Position numbers and translations under genes: made by a program. Positions 1 to 6,070 of a stretch of 12,567 nt of DNA are shown in pieces. The DNA lies in NCBI GenBank assembly GCA_027686065.1, contig JAQCTH010000089.1:1-12567 (forward strand), in the 5' to 3' direction. The stretch comes from Clostridiaceae bacterium AF10-41 (GTDB lineage Bacteria; Bacillota; Clostridia; Clostridiales; Clostridiaceae). Below the pieces are notes generated by a model that was not told the DNA's origin, did not search any database, and saw nothing but the letters and a program-made list of their open reading frames with translations. Each line of letters begins with the position of its first letter. Position 1 is the first letter of the stretch.

Positions 1-141
1 AAAAGAGATAATAATATATGGTGAATTAATAGTTTATAGAATTATTATTTTATAGTATTAAAAATTGATAGATTTATTTAAGAAATATGGCAAAGATTAA
101 TACATATATAATGATATTTTATATATAAGGAGGGATAAAGT

Positions 142-1287
142 TTGGATATTTATTTTGACAATAGCTCAACAACAAAACCATATAAAAAAGTTATAGAAGA
201 AATAGCAACTGCAATGGAGGAATATTTCGGAAATCCATCATCTCTCCATAAGATAGGAATGAAAGCTGAAAAGAAGCTTACAGAAGCAAGAGATTTCTTA
301 GGTAAAAGTATAAATGCATCAAAAGAAGAAATATATTTTACATCAGGTGGTAGTGAAGCAAATAATTTAATAATAAAAGGATTAGTAAAACCAGGACATC
401 ATGTTATAACAACTGTATTTGAACATCATTCAGTTTTAATGACATATAAGGAACTTGAAAAAAGTGGTGTTAAAGTTACATATTTAGATGTTAATAAAGA
501 TGGAAAAATATCCTTAGATGAATTGAATGAAGTTATATGTAAGGATACTGTATTAGTTTCTATAATGCATGTAAATAATGAAATAGGAACAATACAGGAT
601 ATAGAAGAAATAGGTAATATTATAAAAGAAAAAAGTTCTAGAGCAAAGTTTCATGTTGATGCAGTTCAATCTTATGGAAAACTAAATATAAATGTAAAAA
701 AGATGAATATAGATATGCTATCAATTTCTGGACATAAAATCCACGGACCAAAAGGAATAGGATTTTGTTATATAAAAAAGGGTATGGTTTTAAATTCATT
801 AATAAATGGTGGAAGTCAAGAAGGTGGATTTAGAGGTGGAACCCAAAATGTCCCAGCTATAATTGGTTTACATAAGGCATCAGAAATAACTTTTAGCAAT
901 CAAGAAGAAAATTTTAATTATATAAAAAATTTAAAAAAATATATGATAGAAAAGTTACAAGAAATAGATGATTTAAGAATAAATAGTCCTTTAAGGGAAG
1001 ATTTTACACCTTATATATTAAATGTTTCATTTATAGGTGTAAGAGCAGAAGTTTTGCTTCATTTATTAGAAGATAAAGATATTTTTGTGGCTACAGGATC
1101 TGCATGCACTTCAAAAACTAGTGCATCCTCTGGAAGTTATGTAATAAAGGCCTTAGGATTAGAAAAAAAAGAGATAGAAAGTGCTATAAGATTTTCATTT
1201 TCAAGGTTTAATACTAAAGAAGAAGTTGATAAAGTTGTAGAGGTTTTAAAGAGTTCATTAAAATTTTTAAGGAGAGTAAAAAAATGA
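142..1287 (+). CDS. Cysteine desulfurase, NifS/IscS family, partner of ThiI
   Basis: PLP-dependent enzyme that converts L-cysteine to L-alanine and passes the sulfur, as a persulfide, to acceptors such as ThiI. The 381-residue length is normal for class-I desulfurases. Visible landmarks: SGGSEANN (68-75, phosphate binding), EHHSV with the PLP-stacking His95, HVDAVQ (171-176, Asp173 contacting the pyridine nitrogen), SGHKIHGPKG with the Schiff-base Lys199, RGGTQN (230-235), and the active loop GSACTSK with catalytic Cys322. Translation starts at a TTG; AAGGAGGGA at 127-135 lies 6 bases upstream and decides this start. The stop codon overlaps the thiI start (ATGA), so the two are translationally coupled. 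The context (thiI next, no scaffold nifU/iscU visible) suggests tRNA thiolation rather than general Fe-S assembly, as for Bacillus NifZ; that role is inference. Bases 1-141 hold no gene. A TATAAT at 107-112 is a possible -10 without a good -35. Confidence 0.95.
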   Translation: MDIYFDNSSTTKPYKKVIEEIATAMEEYFGNPSSLHKIGMKAEKKLTEARDFLGKSINASKEEIYFTSGGSEANNLIIKGLVKPGHHVITTVFEHHSVLMTYKELEKSGVKVTYLDVNKDGKISLDELNEVICKDTVLVSIMHVNNEIGTIQDIEEIGNIIKEKSSRAKFHVDAVQSYGKLNINVKKMNIDMLSISGHKIHGPKGIGFCYIKKGMVLNSLINGGSQEGGFRGGTQNVPAIIGLHKASEITFSNQEENFNYIKNLKKYMIEKLQEIDDLRINSPLREDFTPYILNVSFIGVRAEVLLHLLEDKDIFVATGSACTSKTSASSGSYVIKALGLEKKEIESAIRFSFSRFNTKEEVDKVVEVLKSSLKFLRRVKK

Positions 1288-2438
1288 ATAAATTAATATT
1301 AGTAAAATATGCATCAGAGATTTTTTTGAAGGGCTTAAATAGGAATAAGTTTGAAAAAAAATTAAGAGACAATATAAAGAAAAAATTAAAAGGAATTGAT
1401 TATGAATTAATTTCTGATCAGGGAAGATACTTTATTAAATCAGAGAATATAGAAGAAGCTACTGAAAGAGTAAGAAAAGTTTTTGGAGTTGCTGAAGTTT
1501 GTATAGTAACAGAAGTACCAAGAGATATGCAAGCAATAAAAGAAGAAGCGTTAAGAAAAGTTAAGGATGCTAATCCTAAAAACTTTAAAATAGAAACAAA
1601 TAGAGCAAATAAGATATTCCCTAAAAATTCATTAGAGACGTCTAAGGAAGTTGGAGCATATGTAGTTTATCATATGGATGGACTAGAAGTTAAAGTTAAA
1701 AATCCAGAATGTCTAGTAAATATAGAAATTAGAGAAAATGCATACATATATACAACAAAAGATAAAATTAAAGGTGCTGGTGGTTTACCATATGGAATAA
1801 ATGGAAGCACTATGCTTATGCTATCTGGTGGCATAGATTCACCTGTTGCTGGATATTTAATGGCTAGAAGAGGTGTAGAATTACATTGTGTTTATTATCA
1901 TAGCCACCCTTATACTTCTGAAAGAGCAAAGGATAAAGTTAAGGATTTAGCTAAAATACTTTCTACGTATACAGAAAAGGTTAAATTGCATATAGTACCA
2001 TTTACAGAAATACAAATGGCGATAATAAATGGATGTAGAGAAGATGAATTAACAATAATAATGAGAAGATTTATGATGAGAGTTGCTTGTGGGTTAGCCG
2101 AAAAATATGGAATACAATCAGTAGCAACAGGAGAGAGTATAGGGCAAGTTGCGAGCCAAACTATGGAAGGGTTAATGGTAAGTAATGATTGTGCTGATAG
2201 ACCAGTATTTAGACCACTAATAGCTATGGATAAAACAGATATAATGGATATAGCAAGAGAAATAGGAACATATGAAACTTCAATATTACCATATGAAGAT
2301 TGTTGTACTATATTTGTTCCAAAACATCCAAAAACAAAGCCAAGAGTAGAATTAATAAGGGAATCAGAAAGTGTATTAAATATAGATGAACTAGTAAATA
2401 AAGCAATAGAAGAAACAGAAATAGTTATTTTTCAATAA
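1284..2438 (+). CDS. thiI: tRNA 4-thiouridine synthase ThiI (no rhodanese domain)
   Basis: ATP-dependent sulfurtransferase that makes 4-thiouridine at position 8 of tRNAs, using persulfide sulfur from a cysteine desulfurase; ThiI has also been linked to thiamine thiazole synthesis. At 384 residues it is the short Gram-positive form: an N-terminal ferredoxin-like and THUMP region (about 1-165, ending in GAGGLP at 164-169), then a PP-loop pyrophosphatase domain with SGGIDS (181-186). Cys340 in PYEDCC aligns with the catalytic Cys344 of E. coli ThiI, with Cys341 beside it. The C-terminal rhodanese domain carrying E. coli Cys456 is absent, as in Bacillus, so sulfur must come directly from the upstream desulfurase. 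An AAGGAGA at 1269-1275 inside the upstream gene, and the 4-base ATGA overlap, indicate coupled translation. It is the last gene of its unit: a 20-bp stem follows at 2451-2497. Confidence 0.97.
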   Translation: MNKLILVKYASEIFLKGLNRNKFEKKLRDNIKKKLKGIDYELISDQGRYFIKSENIEEATERVRKVFGVAEVCIVTEVPRDMQAIKEEALRKVKDANPKNFKIETNRANKIFPKNSLETSKEVGAYVVYHMDGLEVKVKNPECLVNIEIRENAYIYTTKDKIKGAGGLPYGINGSTMLMLSGGIDSPVAGYLMARRGVELHCVYYHSHPYTSERAKDKVKDLAKILSTYTEKVKLHIVPFTEIQMAIINGCREDELTIIMRRFMMRVACGLAEKYGIQSVATGESIGQVASQTMEGLMVSNDCADRPVFRPLIAMDKTDIMDIAREIGTYETSILPYEDCCTIFVPKHPKTKPRVELIRESESVLNIDELVNKAIEETEIVIFQ

Positions 2439-2450
2439 ATATAACAGGTA

Positions 2451-2497
2451 AAAATTAATGCTGATAAAAAATAAAGTTTTTTATCAGCATTAATTTT
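2451..2497. terminator. Strong bidirectional terminator between thiI and the convergent gene
   Basis: Perfect 20-bp inverted repeat (arms 2451-2470 and 2478-2497) with a 7-base loop (ATAAAGT). A/T runs lie within both arms, so it can end transcription of thiI from the left and of the small minus-strand gene from the right. It lies 12 bases after the thiI stop and about 70 bases beyond the end of the convergent gene. Confidence 0.85.
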
Positions 2498-2565
2498 AAA
2501 TTTTGATTTCCAGTCACTGAAAATCTTCTTAAATTGTCATTGTTAATTATAAATTGTTAGTTGCT

Positions 2566-2982
2566 TTACCTTGCTCTCATTCGAGTTGCTTGTTGTCTAG
2601 CTTTTTTTATCTGACTATGGTCAAATGGGTGTAAATCTTTCTTTGTAGTTAAGTTAGCTATATTTGAAATAGTAACAACTTCCGAATCAGATTTCCCTTT
2701 TTCACCTTCAATACCCATAACGATTACTTTATGACCTTGTTTAACATCAATAAAAGTTGGCTTTTTAAACCATTTTCTAGCCTTATATTGAGTTTTAACT
2801 ACACCTTTACCCATATCTGGTTTAACTAAAATATGAGCAGTTAAAATTCTTAAAATTCCTAATATGTTCTTTTCTTCAATTTTTACAGATAAAACAGTAC
2901 CAGCAGCACTGGTCATCCTATCTGCATATTTATCCATATATGCATCTGTAAAGTATTTACTCATTTTATCTTTGAAACCCAT
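2566..2982 (-). CDS. Conserved-looking small basic protein of unknown function
   Basis: Function not recognised. The 138-residue, Lys/Arg-rich, cysteine-free protein has no signal peptide or membrane span, so it is presumably cytoplasmic. Residues 1-25 look like an amphipathic helix (MGFKDKMSKYF onward). Residues 26-110 alternate short hydrophobic strands with glycine turns; the stretch around GHKVIVMGIEG (83-93) resembles strands of an OB-like or NfeD-C-terminal barrel, but that is a weak impression. The C-terminal 25 residues are strongly basic (IKKARQQATRMRAR), which could contact nucleic acid or membrane phospholipid. AAGGAG (complement of 2991-2996) sits properly before the ATG at 2980-2982. 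A clear SigA promoter with extended -10 lies at 3044-3071, so it is transcribed independently of the ferritin-like gene behind it. Transcription ends at the 2451-2497 hairpin. The good RBS and promoter make it a real gene. Confidence 0.8.
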   Translation of the reverse strand: MGFKDKMSKYFTDAYMDKYADRMTSAAGTVLSVKIEEKNILGILRILTAHILVKPDMGKGVVKTQYKARKWFKKPTFIDVKQGHKVIVMGIEGEKGKSDSEVVTISNIANLTTKKDLHPFDHSQIKKARQQATRMRAR

Positions 2983-3043
2983 AATTAAAACTCCTTTATA
3001 TCTAAGAAATATTTCATAATAAAATAATTATAATAACAAGGTC

Positions 3044-3071
3044 ATTATAACATAATTATATAATTTGTTAA
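3044..3071 (-). promoter_or_regulatory. SigA promoter with extended -10 for the small basic protein gene
   Basis: On the minus strand TTAACA (complement of 3066-3071) is followed by a 16-base spacer and TATAAT (complement of 3044-3049). The triplet TGT just before TATAAT gives an extended -10. The predicted start of transcription is near 3036, leaving a leader of about 54 bases with AAGGAG before the start codon. This is the best vegetative promoter in the window. Confidence 0.65.
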
Positions 3072-3088
3072 ATAAAAAAATAAATTTA

Positions 3089-3610
3089 TTATTTACCTAT
3101 TTCTTTTTCATATAAATTACTTAAAATTTTTATATGAAGTTCTTCATCTAATATTATTCTATTAATTATTGCAATGATATTTTCATCATTAATTTGATTA
3201 GCAGTATTTCTATATTGTTCAATTGCTTCCTTTTCACTTTTAATATCAGCTAATAAAATCTCCTTTAAACAAATATCTTTAGATATAAATTTTGAACTCC
3301 AATAAAGATCTTTATTTTTTTTTCTTAATAAAAAAGTTGGATTTTCGCCCAAGGCTATCAGTAATTCTCCTAAAATTTCTAAGTGATGCATTTCAGCCAT
3401 TGCAATTCCCCTTAAAGCATTTTTAATATAATCACTAGTTATTAGTTGATGATAAGTATATTGGGTAATAGCAGTTAACTCAGAAACCTCTCCAGTATAA
3501 TTTTTTTTTATTAAATCAGCATAAATAGAATTTTTATCATATACTTTAATTTTAGGATAAGGCAAACCTAATGAATAACTATCATGAAGATCTCTATAAT
3601 CACCTTTCAT
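3089..3610 (-). CDS. Ferritin-like diiron protein, possibly spore-associated
   Basis: Four-helix ferritin-like/rubrerythrin-type protein of 173 residues. The full diiron ligand set is visible as a duplicated pattern: ExxAIxxY with Glu44 (44-51), then ExxH with Glu73/His76; again ExxAIxxY with Glu126 (126-133), then ExxH with Glu156/His159. Such sites bind Fe or Mn and act in iron oxidation, peroxide removal or related oxidative chemistry. There is no rubredoxin domain, and the only cysteine is Cys113. The N-terminus (YPKIKVYDKNSIYADLI) is reminiscent of CotJC/manganese-catalase-like coat proteins, which raises a spore link; this is inference. AAGGAGT (complement of 3616-3622) supports the ATG at 3608-3610. 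It is divergent from the HesB-like gene. The upstream region carries a CATANNNTA motif on its strand. Only a weak stem follows the stop. Family placement is firm; exact substrate is unknown. Confidence 0.88.
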   Translation of the reverse strand: MKGDYRDLHDSYSLGLPYPKIKVYDKNSIYADLIKKNYTGEVSELTAITQYTYHQLITSDYIKNALRGIAMAEMHHLEILGELLIALGENPTFLLRKKNKDLYWSSKFISKDICLKEILLADIKSEKEAIEQYRNTANQINDENIIAIINRIILDEELHIKILSNLYEKEIGK

Positions 3611-3638
3611 AATAACTCCTTTAAATTATTTATTATTA

Positions 3639-3664
3639 TAATATATGATTAAATTTTTTATAGT
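3639..3664 (-). promoter_or_regulatory. Possible sporulation-type (SigK/SigE) promoter of the ferritin-like gene
   Basis: On the minus strand CATATATTA (complement of 3639-3647) fits the SigK -10 pattern CATANNNTA, and AC (complement of 3663-3664) lies 15 bases upstream. The longer GTCACTAT there also resembles a SigE -35. The positions fit the gene start at 3610. In sequence this AT-rich such matches arise by chance, so support is weak. A plain TATAAT (complement of 3635-3640) overlaps it but has no -35. Confidence 0.3.
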
Positions 3665-3707
3665 GACAGTATTTTATAAAGCAAAATATTATTATTGCCT
3701 TCACTAT
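3660..3707. repeat. Compound inverted repeat in the divergent intergenic region
   Basis: ATAGTGA (3660-3666) and TCACTAT (3701-3707) are perfect inverted arms. Between them AGTATTTT and AAAATATT can form a second inner stem of about 8 bp including one G-T pair. The element overlaps the putative -35 of the ferritin-like gene and lies about 100 bases before the HesB-like gene. It could be a regulator site or an RNA hairpin; no gene ends nearby on the plus strand that would need a terminator. Confidence 0.4.
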
Positions 3708-3749
3708 TTTATATTTTTCATTTAAAATTAGTAGTTGAAAATATTAAAT

Positions 3750-3778
3750 TTGAAAAAATATTTTTAATTACTTAATAT
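3750..3778 (+). promoter_or_regulatory. Probable SigA promoter of the HesB-like gene
   Basis: TTGAAA (3750-3755), a 17-base spacer and TAATAT (3773-3778). Transcription would begin near 3785, giving a short leader of about 20 bases. That leader contains the GGAG used for the ATG at 3806 but leaves the earlier ATG at 3794 without a binding site. Confidence 0.45.
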
Positions 3779-3795
3779 TACAAAAATATAGAAAT

Positions 3796-3799
3796 GGAG
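3796..3799 (+). promoter_or_regulatory. RBS that decides the HesB-like start
   Basis: GGAG lies 6 bases before the ATG at 3806. The in-frame upstream ATG (3794-3796) overlaps this GGAG and has only A/T-rich sequence before it, so 3806 is the better start. Confidence 0.65.
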
Positions 3800-3805
3800 A
3801 AAGTA

Positions 3806-4081
3806 ATGAATATAGTATTTAATGAAATAACAGAAAAATCACTATTAAAAGAACTTAAAAAAAGTGAACATGATTATATAAGAGTAAAGGTTGTAGCAGT
3901 TGGATGTGGAAAACCTGCTTACGATTTATATCCAGATTTTATTTCAGATGAAGATTTTGCGGTTATTATTAATGAAGTAAGGTTTGTCATATCGAAGAAA
4001 GATGAAAAGTTATGTAATGATATTGAAATAAAATATGATAAGGAAGTTTATAATAAAGGTTTCTATATCAGAAGTTTATAA
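3806..4081 (+). CDS. HesB/IscA-like protein lacking the C-terminal CxC
   Basis: Small protein of 91 residues (MNIVFNEIT... from the ATG at 3806; 95 residues if the ATG at 3794 were used). The pattern of an N-terminal helix, VKVVAVGCGKPAYDLYPD (27-44), a strand pair NEVRFVI (56-62) and a closing NKGFYIRSL matches the HesB/IscA-like fold of Fe-S carriers. Cys34 corresponds to the first conserved cysteine of A-type carriers. The second cysteine, Cys70, stands alone, and the usual C-terminal CxC pair is missing, so a canonical three-cysteine cluster site is not possible. It may be a clostridial HesB-like branch with a different metal or partner role; function is inferred only at fold level. It is transcribed alone, divergently from the ferritin-like gene, under a likely SigA promoter. 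No terminator with a plus-strand T-run follows; the 4147-4178 hairpin may serve weakly. Confidence 0.8.
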   Translation: MNIVFNEITEKSLLKELKKSEHDYIRVKVVAVGCGKPAYDLYPDFISDEDFAVIINEVRFVISKKDEKLCNDIEIKYDKEVYNKGFYIRSL

Positions 4082-4146
4082 GATTTCAATTAAATTATAA
4101 GAAGCTATTTGAATATCAAATTTTATAATTATATTAAAAAATAAAA

Positions 4147-4178
4147 AAGATGAATGAATTATAAAAATCATTCATCTT
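4147..4178 (-). terminator. Rho-independent terminator of the minus-strand helical protein gene
   Basis: Perfect 11-bp stem (4147-4157 with 4168-4178) and a 10-base loop. Read on the minus strand the stem is followed by a long T-rich tract (complement of the A-rich stretch before 4148), as expected of an intrinsic terminator for the gene ending at 4256. On the plus strand only CTTCAT follows, so it would be a weak terminator for the HesB-like gene. Confidence 0.7.
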
Positions 4179-4255
4179 CTTCATAATACTAAGAGGATAC
4201 TATTTATATTGCATCCATTTATATTATTTACTTAAATATAATTATTATTCAAAGT

Positions 4256-4957
4256 TTATTTAACTAAAATTAAATATTTTGATAAATCTATCTTATATTC
4301 TGTTAACATTTCAATTATTGTATCTCTGAATTCATTTTCAAGAGATTTTCTAGAAATAATATCAGGTAAAGTTATATTAGAATATAGTATATCCTTTGAA
4401 AATTTATAATTTTTAATAAGAATATCAGCAGTCTTTATAACAATATCATTCCAGTCATCACTCTGGATTTTAAAATTATCTAACTTAAATGCTAAGGGGA
4501 TCTTATCAGTAAAATCATTGTATATCTCCAAATAGTTATTAAGAGTAGACCCCTCTAAGGGGAGATCTTCTCCATCTTCTTTTTCAGTGTTAGAGTCAAA
4601 GTTTTCATTTTTATTTCTAATACTATCCATCCAATCAATATATTTTTCAATACTAATACTAATATCATAAAGCCTTACAGATATTTCTCTATATTTCCCA
4701 CTTAAATTGAAGTTTCGTTCATTTTTAATTATTGAACTAGATGTATCTTCAATAAAATCTATAGATTTTTCTAAAGTATTTTTTAAATTTGTTAGAGAAT
4801 TTCCTATTTCTATGGAAGCTTTAGGAAGTTCTTTAGTTATAAATTCTATTACATCTGTATCTATTATTGGATAGTCTTCCTTTTTTTGAATTATAGTATT
4901 ATCTTCTAACAATGAATTATTAGAAGATTTTAATAAAGAGAATTTTTTGCTAGCCAT
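4256..4957 (-). CDS. Cysteine-free helical protein of unknown function
   Basis: I do not recognise this 233-residue protein. It has no signal peptide, membrane segment or cysteine. Residues 33-112 look like long amphipathic helices, with a possible coiled coil around NSLTNLKNTLEKSIDFIED (53-71). Residues 113-138 form an acidic, probably flexible linker (NENFDSNTEKEDGEDLPLEG). Residues 139-233 are again helical with aromatic residues. The start was chosen at the ATG 4955-4957 because AAAGGAA (complement of 4963-4969) lies 5 bases upstream. A longer reading from a TTG at 5000-5002 adds 15 residues but has no binding site. The gene is divergent from the Cys-rich protein gene, with about 150 bases shared between them, so co-regulation in sporulation is possible but unproven. 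A terminator follows at 4147-4178. Confidence 0.75.
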   Translation of the reverse strand: MASKKFSLLKSSNNSLLEDNTIIQKKEDYPIIDTDVIEFITKELPKASIEIGNSLTNLKNTLEKSIDFIEDTSSSIIKNERNFNLSGKYREISVRLYDISISIEKYIDWMDSIRNKNENFDSNTEKEDGEDLPLEGSTLNNYLEIYNDFTDKIPLAFKLDNFKIQSDDWNDIVIKTADILIKNYKFSKDILYSNITLPDIISRKSLENEFRDTIIEMLTEYKIDLSKYLILVK

Positions 4958-5017
4958 TGGTATTCCTTTCAAAATTATTTCTACATATAATTGTACTAAC
5001 AAAAAATAATATATATA

Positions 5018-5044
5018 ACTAAAATAATAAATTTACATAGGGTA
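5018..5044 (+). promoter_or_regulatory. SigK-like promoter of the Cys-rich protein gene
   Basis: AC (5018-5019), a 16-base spacer and CATAGGGTA (5036-5044) fit the mother-cell SigK pattern AC-N15-17-CATANNNTA. The GC content inside the -10 makes it less likely to be background than other matches here. The implied start near 5051 gives a leader of about 60 bases. A second hexamer-like element, CATATCAT (5064-5071), resembles a SigE -10 but lacks a clear -35. Confidence 0.45.
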
Positions 5045-5109
5045 AACAATAAAGGAAGTTACACATATCATGTAGTATCTAAACTTCAAGATAAAAGGAG
5101 AAAATACAA

Positions 5110-5871
5110 ATGAGAATATGTTTAACTAGAGTAAGAAGAAATACTGTATCTACAGGAACAGAATGTAATTTATCAATTTGTGCAGATGGCGCTTTTGGAA
5201 GGGAATTAAGAAGAAATTTACCAGGATGTATATGTGGAAATGGAATAAAAATAAATATTATAGTAAGGAATTGTGATGGAGTTTTACCAGCTCCAGCGCT
5301 TCCATGTAATAATTTATTGTCAATTTCTAGTCCTATAAGAGTAATAAGAAAAAATCCATGCTGTAATAATAGCGGCTTTGATAATTTTGGTATGGATAAC
5401 TTTAACATCCCTGATTTTAATACTAATAATTTCAATACTGATACATTTGATAATAGCATTCTTGATGAAGGCGATTTCTTAGGAGCCGAGGATTTTAGTT
5501 TTGATGAATTAAGTTGTACTAGCTGTGGTAATAACAATCTAAATAGTAGTAATTGTGGAGATATTGATTCAAGCTGTGGATTAAGAAGAAATCCTATGCC
5601 AGAAGAATTTGCTATAATAATAAGATCTTTTAATCCAGTCCTCTCAAAATTTTTATGTAGATACCCACAAACTTATGTAACAGACTGTGATAATACTATA
5701 AAATTAATTTTTATATTTGATAGAAATGGCAGTGTAGCACCATATGAAAGTGTTTCTAATTCTTCAAATTGTTGTTCATGTGGATTTGGTGGTTGTGGAT
5801 GTGGGACTGGTTGCGGCTGTGGAGGATTATTTGGATTAACAGCTCTCGCATTATTATTCTGTTGCTGTTAG
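5110..5871 (+). CDS. Cysteine-rich, probable spore coat/exosporium protein
   Basis: Unrecognised at family level. It has 253 residues with 25 cysteines (about 10 percent). Three zones are visible: an N-terminal module (about 9-85), a low-complexity Asp/Asn/Phe linker (89-131) with five-residue periodicity (GFDNF, GMDNF, NIPDF, NTNNF, NTDTF), and a second module (158-212). The two modules share an RRN start and an IKI/L-I/F-I-V/F-...-G...P signature (IKINIIVRNCDGVLPAP at 46-62, IKLIFIFDRNGSVAPY at 197-212), suggesting an old internal duplication. The tail is Gly/Cys-rich (221-239), then a short hydrophobic stretch and CCC at the terminus. No signal peptide is seen. Cys density, the tail and the SigK-like promoter suggest a disulfide-linked coat or exosporium component, comparable in style only to clostridial Cys-rich exosporium proteins. 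GGAG at 5097-5100 precedes the ATG by 9 bases. A terminator follows at 5925-5954. Confidence 0.75.
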   Translation: MRICLTRVRRNTVSTGTECNLSICADGAFGRELRRNLPGCICGNGIKINIIVRNCDGVLPAPALPCNNLLSISSPIRVIRKNPCCNNSGFDNFGMDNFNIPDFNTNNFNTDTFDNSILDEGDFLGAEDFSFDELSCTSCGNNNLNSSNCGDIDSSCGLRRNPMPEEFAIIIRSFNPVLSKFLCRYPQTYVTDCDNTIKLIFIFDRNGSVAPYESVSNSSNCCSCGFGGCGCGTGCGCGGLFGLTALALLFCCC

Positions 5872-5924
5872 CTAAAGTCAGATAGTTAATTTAAGATTTA
5901 AATAAACAAAAGATAAACTTAAGT

Positions 5925-5960
5925 GCCAAGGTAAGATTAAAACCTTACCTTGGCTTCTTT
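5925..5960 (+). terminator. Rho-independent terminator after the Cys-rich protein gene
   Basis: Perfect 11-bp stem GCCAAGGTAAG/CTTACCTTGGC (5925-5935 and 5944-5954) with an 8-base loop, followed by the T-rich TTCTTT. The GC content of the stem is high for this genome. Confidence 0.85.
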
Positions 5961-5993
5961 AAGTTAAATTTCAGAAAATGTTATAATTTTGTT

Positions 5994-6023
5994 ATGAAAC
6001 TGACACAATTTTTATAGTATAAT
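5994..6023 (+). promoter_or_regulatory. Probable SigA promoter of the DUF4003-dinB operon
   Basis: Perfect TATAAT at 6018-6023, with a partial -35 ATGAAA (5994-5999, four of six matches) at 18 bases. Transcription would begin near 6030, about 40 bases before the first start codon. No LexA-type box (GAAC-N4-GTTC form) is visible around it. Confidence 0.5.
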
Positions 6024-6070
6024 AGTCTTGGGGAATTAATATGCTTAAAGTAAAGTGAGGGAGTATTAAT

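Noticed and set aside
4958..5002. Fifteen extra N-terminal codons from a TTG for the helical protein
   Set aside because: No Shine-Dalgarno before the TTG, while the internal ATG has AAAGGAA at correct spacing inside this stretch.
5374..5448. Phe-pentads as a true pentapeptide-repeat (beta-helix) domain
   Set aside because: Only five units and the residue two before Phe is Asp/Asn/Pro rather than a small Ala-like residue; better described as a low-complexity linker.
5079..5537. 152-residue open frame on the minus strand
   Set aside because: Lies wholly opposite the Cys-rich gene, has repetitive Leu/Lys/Ser composition typical of an antisense frame, and no ribosome binding site; the plus-strand gene has RBS, promoter motif and terminator.
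6041..6058. Five-codon leader frame (MLKVK) with a GGGGA before it, upstream of the DUF4003 gene
   Set aside because: Could act as an attenuation or coupling leader, but there is no hairpin alternative or amino-acid run; such short frames are common by chance.
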